Positions 1 to 5,658 of a DNA stretch of 6,451 nucleotides are shown in pieces; position 1 is the first letter of the stretch, and every line of letters starts with the position of its first letter. This stretch comes from Pseudonocardiales bacterium. GTDB lineage: Bacteria; Actinomycetota; Actinomycetes; Mycobacteriales; Pseudonocardiaceae. The translations under genes and the position numbers were made by a program. The notes beneath the pieces were generated by a model. The model made no database searches, was not told the origin of the DNA, and worked only from the letters and a program-made list of their open reading frames with translations. The stretch covers positions 1-6,451 of the forward strand of contig JAODNG010000239.1 in the NCBI GenBank assembly GCA_025465385.1. The letters are read 5' to 3'.

Positions 1-1
1 C

Positions 2-472
2 ACCGTGGCCGCGCTGATCGCCAGTCGAACCGGCTGCGCGCGGGCCGAGGGTGACGACTTCCACGTCGCGTCGAGCATCGCCAGGATGGCTACTGGGTGC
101 CCGCTCGACGACACGACGCGGGCTCCCTGGTTGACGGCCATCGCGGCGTGGTTGACCGAGCGAGCCGCTGGTGGCGAGTGCGCCGTGGTGAGCTGTTCCG
201 CGCTGACCCGAGCTTACCGAGATGTGCTGCGCGGCGCGGGTCCGGATGTCCGGATGGTGCACCTGGCGGGTCCGTATGAAGTGGTCGCACAACGGCTAAC
301 CGCCCGCCGTGGTCATTTCATGCCGACGCAGCTGCTGGCATCCCAGTACGCCGTGCTAGAACCGCTCGCCCCCGACGAGCCCGGCATCACCCTCAACCTA
401 GAAGCCACCCCCGACCACCTCGCCGACGAGATCCTCCGAACCTTCGGCTTAAGACCGCATTGCGCGGGCTGA
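2..472 (+). CDS. gntK: Gluconokinase, 3' part (5' end outside window)
   Basis: Phosphorylates D-gluconate with ATP to 6-phosphogluconate, feeding the pentose phosphate or Entner-Doudoroff route in the cytoplasm. The visible 156 codons read T-V-A-A-L-I-A, which follows directly on the GxxGSGKS P-loop expected in this family. About 10-15 N-terminal residues are therefore missing, and the total would be near the usual 165-175. Family signatures present: EGDDFH (substrate-pocket region), a PLDD...PWL segment, VVSCSALTRAYRD (family form CSALKRxYRD), and RRGHFMPTQLLASQ followed by LEPL, the gluconokinase-specific lid and C-terminal signature. The stop is TGA at 470-472. The GTG at 5 lies inside the gene and is not the start. 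An unusual detail is the cysteine in ATGCPLDD, where G-I/V/H-P-L is more usual. Assignment to the GntK/thermoresistant gluconokinase family is firm; substrate is inferred from the family. Confidence 0.93.
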   Translation, partial: TVAALIASRTGCARAEGDDFHVASSIARMATGCPLDDTTRAPWLTAIAAWLTERAAGGECAVVSCSALTRAYRDVLRGAGPDVRMVHLAGPYEVVAQRLTARRGHFMPTQLLASQYAVLEPLAPDEPGITLNLEATPDHLADEILRTFGLRPHCAG

Positions 473-475
473 CGG

Positions 476-690
476 GGTTATTCGGCGTGGCAAACCCGCT
501 GGGCCTGCTGAACGCGAGCGGAGCTGATGGAATGTAACCGGGTGGTAAGGGTTGCGGAACGGATCGTGAGGCAAGATGTCCGGCAGCGTCTGATGCGAGG
601 GGAGGTCGCCGTCGTGCAGCTGGTCCATGCCGTACCGCGCTCGCGCGGCGATGTCGAGGGCTCGCGGGGTGAAACCGGAGCGCGGCGCTG
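476..690 (-). pseudogene. Possible gene fossil on the minus strand, family not recognised
   Basis: Between the gluconokinase stop and the next gene the minus strand has an open frame (part of a longer open stretch 449-1042) whose middle looks like real protein: ALDIAARARYGMDQLHDGD, then LPDILPHDPFRNPYHPVTF. The segment is rich in D, H, P, Y and F and has about 80-90% G/C at third codon positions over roughly 50 codons, like the real genes here. Out-of-frame shadows in this window are instead rich in R, G, A and P. No intact start, ribosome site or complete domain is visible. Its upstream side runs into the antisense of the glycosyltransferase gene, where the sense frame is clearly the real one. 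I read it as the remnant of a gene, transcribed leftwards, truncated by deletion. I do not recognise the family. A short functional protein or chance are alternatives. Confidence 0.4.
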
Positions 691-691
691 A
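527..691 (+). CDS. Doubtful 54-residue ORF upstream of the transferase gene
   Basis: An open + frame starts with ATG 527-529 (MECNRVVRVAERIVRQ...) and ends with TGA 689-691, overlapping the proposed CTG start of the next gene as CTGA, the junction type used elsewhere in the window (GTGA, ATGA). In its favour are the overlap and a GGAG at 520-523. Against it, that GGAG is only three bases from the ATG, which is too close. The product is mostly R, V, G and E, as expected for the shadow of the minus-strand frame over the same bases. Its third-position G/C (about 72%) is lower than that of the minus frame. No family is recognised. More likely a shadow than a gene, but listed because it would explain translational coupling into the CTG start. 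Confidence 0.15.
   Translation: MECNRVVRVAERIVRQDVRQRLMRGEVAVVQLVHAVPRSRGDVEGSRGETGARR
677..680 (+). promoter_or_regulatory. Shine-Dalgarno GGAG supporting a CTG start at 688
   Basis: GGAG at 677-680 is followed by a 7-base spacer and CTG at 688-690. No ATG, GTG or TTG lies between the in-frame stop TGA 670-672 and the GTG at 715 in this frame. The CTG is therefore the only well-placed initiation codon that keeps the whole first beta strand of the protein. Confidence 0.5.
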
Positions 692-1380
692 CCGGCCCAC
701 GCGCGACGCTGCTGGTGCTGGCCAAGGCGCCGGTACCCGGAAGGGTGAAGACCCGGCTATGCCCGCCTGCCAGCCCCACTCAGGCCGCCCGGATCGCCGC
801 GGCGGCCTTGTTGGACACAGTGGACGCGGTGCTCGCGGTGCCCGACGTGACACCCGTGGTGGCACTGACAGGTGATCTCGCTCAGGCGATCGAGACCGAG
901 GCACTGACCGAGCAGCTTCGGGCCACCACGGTGCTACCGCAACGCGGTACGACGTTGGGGCGACGGATCGCCGCTGCGTTCGCCGATACCGCGGCGGCAG
1001 TCGGTGACCGGCCGGTGTTGCAGATCGGAATGGACACCCCACAGGTCGACCCGAAGCTGCTCAGCCACTGCCTGGACCTGCTCGACGGCGACGGCGTGGA
1101 CGCCGCGCTCGGCATGGCCACCGACGGTGGTTGGTGGATTCTGGGCGTGCGGCACCCGGCGCTGGCCGATCTGATCGCCGATATTCCGACGTCGCTGCCG
1201 GACACCGGTCAGCGGACGCTGGCCGCGCTACGTGCCTCCGGATGCCGACTGGCGGAGCTCCCGGAACTGTCCGATGTGGACATCTGGAAGGACGCGGTCG
1301 CGGTGGCCGCCGAGGTGCCTGACGGTCGCTTCGCCGCAGCGGTCGCCGCCGCCGCGGCTGTCCTGGAGTGCCGCCGGTGA
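688..1380 (+). CDS. TIGR04282/DUF2064 family glycosyltransferase-like protein
   Basis: A 230-residue cytoplasmic protein with a GT-A/nucleotidyltransferase-like fold. The N-terminal motif AKAPVPGRVKTRL (residues 12-24) is the family's nucleotide-binding signature. GMDTPQV (114-120) takes the place of the metal-binding GxDxP motif, and ATDGGWWILGV (144-154), PDTGQRTLAAL (171-181) and LSDVDIWKDA (194-203) are typical of the family. Members are related to CofC/MobA nucleotidyltransferases and often accompany a family 2 glycosyltransferase. The exact donor and acceptor are unknown. Start: the first GTG in frame (715) would remove the start of the Rossmann-like strand (TLLVLAKAP). CTG 688 has GGAG seven bases upstream and restores the strand. 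The 3' end overlaps the downstream methyltransferase (GTGA), indicating one transcript and coupled translation. Family assignment is firm, reaction is not. Confidence 0.85.
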   Translation: MTGPRATLLVLAKAPVPGRVKTRLCPPASPTQAARIAAAALLDTVDAVLAVPDVTPVVALTGDLAQAIETEALTEQLRATTVLPQRGTTLGRRIAAAFADTAAAVGDRPVLQIGMDTPQVDPKLLSHCLDLLDGDGVDAALGMATDGGWWILGVRHPALADLIADIPTSLPDTGQRTLAALRASGCRLAELPELSDVDIWKDAVAVAAEVPDGRFAAAVAAAAAVLECRR

Positions 1381-2015
1381 TCGCCGAACACCCGTCAGTC
1401 TTCGATCCGGCGCTGGCCGGGAGGGCCGCCCAGCTCGTCGGTGACGATGGGCGGATCCTTCCGGTTGCCCCGCAGCGCTGGCTGGGCCCGGCCGACGACG
1501 AGGATGTCTGGCTGTTGAACCGCTGCACCGGGCCGACGGTCGACGTGGGCTGCGGTCCCGGCCGGTTGGTGGCCGAGCTTGCCGGCCGAGGCGTCCCGGC
1601 GCTGGGTGTGGACTGCTCGCCGCTGGCGGTCCGGCAATGCCACTCCCGTGGCGCCGCGGTGCTGCATCGGGATGTCTTCGCCACGCTGCCCGGTGAGGGT
1701 CGATGGCACCATGTGTTGCTAGCGGACGGCAACATCGGGATCGGCGGGGATCCGCTGCGTCTGCTGCGCCGCTGCGCCGCCCTGCTCAGACCCGGCGGCA
1801 CGATGCTGGTCGAGGCTGGACAGCCCGGAGCTGGGCTGTGGCGGGGTGCGGCCAGGCTGCAGGTGATCGGCAGCACCGCGGGCCCCTGGTTCCCGTGGGC
1901 AGTCGCCGAGCTGACGGCGCTCGCCGCGCTCGCCGCACTGGCCGGGTTTCAGGCCGGGGACCGCTACCGCGCCGGCCGCTGCTTCCTCGAACTGCGCTAT
2001 GTCAGCGGACGGTAA
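1377..2015 (+). CDS. Class I SAM-dependent methyltransferase
   Basis: A 212-residue cytoplasmic Rossmann-fold methyltransferase. Motif I is VDVGCGPGRL (residues 55-64), the SAM glycine-rich loop. GVDCSPLAV (77-85) supplies the acidic residue D79 that binds the SAM ribose. LLADGNIGIGGDP (114-126) corresponds to motif IV and is distinctive of an actinobacterial subfamily, and LLRPGGTMLVEAG (136-148) is the post-motif strand. Start: GTG 1377 overlaps the upstream TGA (GTGA) and has GGAG at 1365-1368 eight bases before it. An alternative GTG at 1368 would add three residues but has no spaced ribosome site. The target is unknown. It is coupled to the glycosyltransferase-like gene, so a small-molecule or glycan substrate made by that protein is a reasonable inference. 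The C-terminal half has an alanine/leucine-rich helix (LTALAALAALAG). Fold certain, substrate unknown. Confidence 0.88.
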   Translation: MIAEHPSVFDPALAGRAAQLVGDDGRILPVAPQRWLGPADDEDVWLLNRCTGPTVDVGCGPGRLVAELAGRGVPALGVDCSPLAVRQCHSRGAAVLHRDVFATLPGEGRWHHVLLADGNIGIGGDPLRLLRRCAALLRPGGTMLVEAGQPGAGLWRGAARLQVIGSTAGPWFPWAVAELTALAALAALAGFQAGDRYRAGRCFLELRYVSGR

Positions 2016-2038
2016 GCCCTAGTAACCTGCTGGAACGC

Positions 2039-2044
2039 TAGCGT
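2039..2044 (+). promoter_or_regulatory. Putative -10 box TAGCGT for a leaderless transcript
   Basis: TAGCGT matches the actinobacterial TANNNT -10 element. With the usual six-base gap, transcription would start at 2051-2052, the A of the ATG or one base before it. No Shine-Dalgarno sequence precedes the ATG, which fits leaderless initiation. No convincing -35 is seen. The same hexamer, in the context GCTAGCGT, sits at the same place before the gene at 5659. Confidence 0.55.
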
Positions 2045-2051
2045 TGCGACC

Positions 2052-3365
2052 ATGAGTGTGCTGGATCGGTGGGTCAATCGAGCAGCCGATCACCCCCCGC
2101 CGGGACCGTTTCGAGCCGGCTTCTGGCGTAGCCCACTACGCGGCCCATGGTTCACCGCAATCCTCAGCGTGGCGCTGCTGCCCGGCATCACGCTGATGTT
2201 CCTTACCGGCCTGGCGTCCTACGCCGCCTACAACCCGAACCTGGCGCCCGGCAACGACACCACGCCCGACAAGGGCCTGCTGGGATCCTGGTTGCCGGGC
2301 TGGCCGGCCGGTCCGTTCTGGCTGTACTGGGTGAACCAGGGCGTGCACGTGACGCTTGGATTGGTGCTCATCCCGGTTGTGCTGGCCAAGCTGTGGTCGG
2401 TGTTGCCCAAGCTTTTCGAGTGGCCACCGGCCCGCTCGGTGACCCAGCTGGTGGAACGGGCGTCGCTGCTGCTACTCGTCGGTGGCGCGGTGTTCGAGCT
2501 GGTCACCGGTGTGATGAACATCCAGTACTACTATGCTTGGCCGTTCGGTTTTTACCAGGCGCACTACTACGGGGCCTGGGTGTTCATCGCCGCGTTCGTC
2601 GTACATGTGGCGTTTCGGCTGCGCACCATGGTAGGCGCGCTGCGCGGCCGCAGTCTCCGGGCGGAGCTGCGCACTCCGGTGTCGCAGACCACCGCCGAGG
2701 AACCTGACCCGGATCATCTCGTGTCGGCGGATCCCGCCCCGGCGACCATCTCGCGGCGGGGCGCGCTCGGCATGGTCGCGGCCGGTTCGCTGACCCTGGT
2801 CGGGCTCAGCGTGGGTCAGACCATCGGCGGGGTGACCCGGTCCACCGCGCTGCTGGCGCCGCGTGGGCAGACCATCGGGCTAGGCTCCCAAGAATTAAAG
2901 CCGGATTTCCAGGTGAACAAGACCGCCGCCGAGGCCGGGATCGACCCGGTTGGCGCCAGCTGGCGGCTGGAGCTCAACGGAGCGGCCAACACGTCGCTGT
3001 CCCGCCCCCAATTGCTCGCCATGCCACAGCACACCGCGCGGCTACCGATCGCCTGCGTGGAGGGGTGGTCCACTGGCCTGCAGACCTGGACAGGGGTGCG
3101 GCTGGCCGACCTCGCAACCAAGGTCGGCGCGGCGCCCGACAGCAGCTTGTTCGTCGAGTCGCTGCAGCGCGGTGGCGGTTTCGGCTCGGCGACGCTGTCC
3201 GCTGACCAAGTAACGGCAGCCGACGCACTGCTCGCGCTGCAGGTCAACGGCGCGGATCTGACCATCGACCACGGTTTTCCTGCCCGGGTGGTGGTGCCGG
3301 CCCTGCCGGGGGTGCACAACACCAAATGGGTCACCCGCATGACATTCCTGCCGGCCCGAGGATGA
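2052..3365 (+). CDS. Membrane molybdopterin-dependent oxidoreductase fused to a cytochrome b-like domain
   Basis: A 437-residue two-part protein. Residues 1-200 hold four hydrophobic helices (about 33-57, 93-117, 138-157, 171-190) with histidines H99, H171 and H185 near or in helices, suggesting a cytochrome b561-like heme anchor. A cytoplasmic acidic/proline linker (about 191-233) leads to SRRGALG (234-240) and a fifth hydrophobic stretch (about 239-258). This is a twin-arginine motif just before a helix, so the last helix and following domain are probably Tat-exported. Residues about 270-437 are the sulfite-oxidase-type Mo-cofactor fold: ELNG (307-310), LPIACVEGWS with the probable Mo-ligating C335, and a C-terminal DHGFPARVVVPALPG...KWVTRM typical of the superfamily. 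It likely transfers electrons between an extracytoplasmic substrate and the membrane pool; the substrate is unknown. ATG 2052 is the only good start. It begins a four-gene unit containing a two-component system. Confidence 0.88.
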   Translation: MSVLDRWVNRAADHPPPGPFRAGFWRSPLRGPWFTAILSVALLPGITLMFLTGLASYAAYNPNLAPGNDTTPDKGLLGSWLPGWPAGPFWLYWVNQGVHVTLGLVLIPVVLAKLWSVLPKLFEWPPARSVTQLVERASLLLLVGGAVFELVTGVMNIQYYYAWPFGFYQAHYYGAWVFIAAFVVHVAFRLRTMVGALRGRSLRAELRTPVSQTTAEEPDPDHLVSADPAPATISRRGALGMVAAGSLTLVGLSVGQTIGGVTRSTALLAPRGQTIGLGSQELKPDFQVNKTAAEAGIDPVGASWRLELNGAANTSLSRPQLLAMPQHTARLPIACVEGWSTGLQTWTGVRLADLATKVGAAPDSSLFVESLQRGGGFGSATLSADQVTAADALLALQVNGADLTIDHGFPARVVVPALPGVHNTKWVTRMTFLPARG

Positions 3366-3372
3366 CACAGCC

Positions 3373-3819
3373 GTGACCCGCCGCGAAGGGGTGCAGCTGC
3401 TGGCCCTGCTGGCCAGCTTCGTCGTCGCCGGCTACGCCGGGGTCCGGCTGCTGGCCGGTGATGTGATCGGGACCGGTGCGTGGTTCGTCGGCAGCGCCGT
3501 CGTCCACGATCTGGTGCTTTTCCCGCTGTACGCGGGGATCGACGCCGCATTGGTGATGCTGCTGCGCCGGCGCCCCGGGTGGGCCACCGTGGCGGGTGTG
3601 CGGTGGCTGAACTACCTGCGGGTACCCGCGGTGATCTCCGGGTTGTTGCTGCTGGTGTGGTCACCCTTGATCCTGCGGGTATCCGATGGCGCTTACCACG
3701 CGGCATCGGGGCTGTCGGCGCAGCCGTTCCTGCCGCGCTGGTTTGCTGTCACCGTGATCCTGTTCGCGATTTCCGCAGTTACCCTGCTGGTCCGCGCCCT
3801 GCAAAGCGCCGAGCCATGA
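3373..3819 (+). CDS. Small polytopic membrane protein, function unknown
   Basis: A 148-residue integral membrane protein with about four hydrophobic segments (roughly residues 8-27, 36-64 with a central VVHDLVLFPLYAG motif, 83-102 and 124-143), separated by short arginine-rich loops (LLRRRPGW at 63-70, RWLNYLR at 77-83). The conserved-looking H45-D46 in the second helix and the tryptophan/proline pattern suggest a specific family, but I do not recognise a named one. GTG 3373 has GAGGA at 3358-3362, ten bases upstream, and lies seven bases after the oxidoreductase stop. The 3' end overlaps the response regulator start as ATGA. Position between the Mo oxidoreductase and the two-component genes suggests a subunit, an assembly partner or a signal-relay protein for the oxidoreductase. 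No heme or cofactor motif is visible, so this is inference from context only. Confidence 0.85.
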   Translation: MTRREGVQLLALLASFVVAGYAGVRLLAGDVIGTGAWFVGSAVVHDLVLFPLYAGIDAALVMLLRRRPGWATVAGVRWLNYLRVPAVISGLLLLVWSPLILRVSDGAYHAASGLSAQPFLPRWFAVTVILFAISAVTLLVRALQSAEP

Positions 3820-4511
3820 CCGCAGGCGGGGCGGTGCTGGTCGTCGACGACGATGTGCTCGTCCGTGACGTGGTCGGTCGTTATCTCAGCCGCGCCGGCT
3901 ACCAGGTCACTGTTGCCGGCGACGGTGAGCACGCTCTGCGTGCGGCCCAAGCCTGCCCACCGGACCTGGTGGTACTCGATCTCATGCTGCCCGGCTTGTC
4001 TGGACTAGAGGTGTGCCGGCGGTTGCGAGCGGCAGGTCCGGTGCCGGTCGTCATGCTCACCGCCCTGGGTGAGGAGGAGGACCGCATCGTCGGTCTGGAG
4101 CAGGGAGCCGACGACTACATCACCAAGCCGTTCAGCCCCCGGGAACTCGTGCTGCGCGTCGCCTCGGTGCTGCGCCGGGCCCAATCCCCACAGCCGCGGA
4201 GCCAGGTGCCACCGATCGACGACGACGGGCTGATGGTGGACGTCGCCGGCCGCCGGGCGGTGCTGGGCGGCCAGGAGTTGGCGCTGACCGTTCGAGAGTT
4301 CGAGCTGTTGGCCTTCCTCATCCAGCACCCTGGCCGCGCCTTCACCCGCAGCGAGCTGCTCGAGCAGGTCTGGGGCTGGACCTTCGGCGACCATTCCACA
4401 GTCACTGTCCACGTGCGACGGTTGCGGGAGAAGGTGGAGCTCAATCCCACTGCGCCGAGGCGGATCGCCACCGTGTGGGGTGTGGGTTACCGCTACGACC
4501 GCAAGGAGTGA
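3816..4511 (+). CDS. OmpR/PhoB-family response regulator
   Basis: A 231-residue cytoplasmic transcription factor. The receiver domain (about residues 5-120) shows the acidic pocket D11-D12, phosphoacceptor D55 in VVLDLMLPG, switch threonine T82 and invariant K104 in TKPF, so all catalytic positions are intact. A proline/glutamine-rich linker (about 123-135) precedes a winged helix-turn-helix domain (138-230), with TVREFELLAFL (158-168), the recognition helix around STVTVHVRRLREK (194-206) and the C-terminal wing VWGVGYRYD (220-228). ATG 3816 overlaps the upstream TGA (ATGA), so translation is coupled to the membrane protein. The frame stays open upstream to 3480, but that part is a shadow of the membrane gene. 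It is followed after five bases by the histidine kinase. Its natural targets are likely its own unit and envelope or redox genes; no operator was identified. Confidence 0.95.
   Translation: MTAGGAVLVVDDDVLVRDVVGRYLSRAGYQVTVAGDGEHALRAAQACPPDLVVLDLMLPGLSGLEVCRRLRAAGPVPVVMLTALGEEEDRIVGLEQGADDYITKPFSPRELVLRVASVLRRAQSPQPRSQVPPIDDDGLMVDVAGRRAVLGGQELALTVREFELLAFLIQHPGRAFTRSELLEQVWGWTFGDHSTVTVHVRRLREKVELNPTAPRRIATVWGVGYRYDRKE
4503..4508 (+). promoter_or_regulatory. Strong Shine-Dalgarno AAGGAG deciding the kinase start
   Basis: AAGGAG at 4503-4508 lies inside the last codons of the response regulator and eight bases before GTG 4517. The other in-frame candidate, GTG 4508, overlaps the response regulator stop but itself begins at the last base of this site and so cannot use it. 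This decides the kinase start at 4517. Confidence 0.7.
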
Positions 4512-4516
4512 CCGCG

Positions 4517-5545
4517 GTGCTAGACGAACTGCGTCACGTCGGCCTGGTCGCGTTGTTGTGCACCCTGCCGGTGGCCCTGCTCGGTGCACTGTTGCTGCAC
4601 CGGATGCGGCGGTACTCGATCACCGCCGCGGTCACCGTGCTGGTGCTGGTGCCGGTGGCCGCGACCCTGTCCGGGGTGCTGGGCGTCAACGGATGGATGT
4701 TCACTCCCGTGCTGAGCACCGAGCTCGCGGTGGCTGCCGCGGTAGCCGCGGTGAGTGTACCGACCGGGCTGCTGCTCGGCCGGGGCATCGCGCAGGAGGT
4801 GACCTGGCAGCGGGAAGCCCGCGCCCAGGACCGGGCGGCCGAATCGGCGCGGCGCGAGCTGGTCGCTTGGATCAGTCACGACCTGCGCACCCCACTGGCC
4901 GGGATCCGCGCGATGACCGAAGCACTGGCTGACCGCGTGGTCACCGACCCCGCCGAGGTCGCCCAGTACGCGCACCGCATCGGCCGCCAGACGCAGCGCC
5001 TCAGCGGCATGGTCGACGACCTGTTCCAGCTCTCCCGGATCAGCTCCGGTGCACTCCGGTTGACGCTATCCGCGATCCCGTTGGGTGAGGTCGTCTCCGA
5101 GGCACTGGCCGCCGAAGCCGTCACCGCCGCACGCAAGGGCGTCCGGTTGCGCGCCGACGCGGGCAGTCAATGGCCGGTCGTCCACGGCAGCGACCCGGAG
5201 CTGGCCCGGGTGCTGCGCAACCTGCTGTCCAACGCGATCCGGCACACGCCGCCGGATGGCACCGTGGTGGTCGCCGCGGGAGCCCGCGACGGGCAGGCGT
5301 GGTTACGCGTCGACGACGCCTGCGGCGGCATGCCCGAGCAGGACCTGGACCGAGTCTTCGACGTTGCCTACCGCGGCAACACCGCCCGCACGCCGGCGGC
5401 CGCCGACGAGTCCGGTGCCGGCCTGGGCCTGGCCATCGCGCGCGGCCTGGTCGAAGCCCACGCCGGTCACATCGAAGCCCGCAACCACGGCAACGGCTGC
5501 CGCTTCGAGATCCTCCTACCGCTTGCGCCGATGAATCCGGACTAA
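4517..5545 (+). CDS. Membrane sensor histidine kinase with minimal sensor loops
   Basis: A 342-residue kinase that should phosphorylate the response regulator encoded five bases upstream. The N-terminal part has three hydrophobic segments (about residues 8-28, 35-56, 66-88) with only a short loop (about 57-65, VNGWMFTPV) between the last two, so there is no sizeable external sensor domain. A charged helix (about 90-116, QREARAQDRAAESARRE) links to the dimerisation/H-box SHDLRTPLAGIRAM with phosphoacceptor H121. The ATPase domain has the N-box NLLSNAIRH (235-243), a G1 box VDDACGGMP (265-273) in which cysteine replaces the first glycine of DxGxG, the F-box region RVFDVAYRG (279-287), and a G2 box GAGLGLAIARG (300-310). 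A canonical HAMP domain is not clear. The short loops place it with kinases that sense a signal in or at the membrane. The start is set by the ribosome site at 4503-4508. Confidence 0.93.
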   Translation: MLDELRHVGLVALLCTLPVALLGALLLHRMRRYSITAAVTVLVLVPVAATLSGVLGVNGWMFTPVLSTELAVAAAVAAVSVPTGLLLGRGIAQEVTWQREARAQDRAAESARRELVAWISHDLRTPLAGIRAMTEALADRVVTDPAEVAQYAHRIGRQTQRLSGMVDDLFQLSRISSGALRLTLSAIPLGEVVSEALAAEAVTAARKGVRLRADAGSQWPVVHGSDPELARVLRNLLSNAIRHTPPDGTVVVAAGARDGQAWLRVDDACGGMPEQDLDRVFDVAYRGNTARTPAAADESGAGLGLAIARGLVEAHAGHIEARNHGNGCRFEILLPLAPMNPD

Positions 5546-5556
5546 GCCTGTCGGAC

Positions 5557-5573
5557 CTGGCGAACAACGCCGG
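5557..5573 (+). terminator. Weak hairpin after the kinase gene
   Basis: CTGGCG and CGCCGG (5557-5562 and 5568-5573) pair around a five-base loop, twelve bases past the kinase stop. One pair is a G-T wobble and no T-tract follows, so it could be a weak Rho-independent-like stop or chance. The rest of the 113-base gap (5546-5658) holds no gene that I can support, only the promoter listed at 5647. Confidence 0.2.
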
Positions 5574-5646
5574 TGTTCCTCGGCTACTTCTCGCTGCTGT
5601 CCATCCCAGCCGGCGCGGTGCAGACCTGTCCTCGCCGTCCACCGGC

Positions 5647-5652
5647 TAGCGT
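5647..5652 (+). promoter_or_regulatory. Putative -10 box TAGCGT for a leaderless transcript
   Basis: TAGCGT (TANNNT class) is followed by exactly six bases and then the GTG start at 5659, so the predicted transcription start is the G of the start codon. There is no Shine-Dalgarno sequence before the GTG. This is the same arrangement and the same octamer GCTAGCGT as before the gene at 2052. Confidence 0.6.
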
Positions 5653-5658
5653 AAGACG

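Noticed and set aside
1061..1876. 271-codon open frame on the minus strand
   Set aside because: It lies antisense to two genes with clear family motifs, and its product is dominated by R, P, S and A, as expected for a shadow frame in high-GC DNA.
2023..2028. TAACCT as an alternative -10 box upstream of the oxidoreductase
   Set aside because: It fits TANNNT but would give a 17-base leader without a ribosome site. TAGCGT at 2039 fits better.
2816..3706. 296-codon open frame on the minus strand
   Set aside because: It is antisense to the Mo-cofactor domain and the membrane protein, has shadow-like R/P/S/A composition and no recognisable motif.
3480..3815. 112-codon N-terminal extension of the response regulator
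   Set aside because: It overlaps the membrane protein gene out of frame, is arginine/proline-rich, and the receiver domain begins right after ATG 3816, which forms an ATGA overlap.
4475..4516. Earlier GTG starts for the histidine kinase (4475, 4508)
   Set aside because: 4475 lies inside the response regulator's conserved C-terminus, and 4508 coincides with the ribosome site itself. GTG 4517 has AAGGAG at the best spacing.
5546..5649. Possible short coding sequence after the kinase stop (SLSDLANNAGVPRLLLAAVH...)
   Set aside because: No start codon with a ribosome site, no recognisable family, and the open stretch belongs to a shadow frame of the kinase gene.
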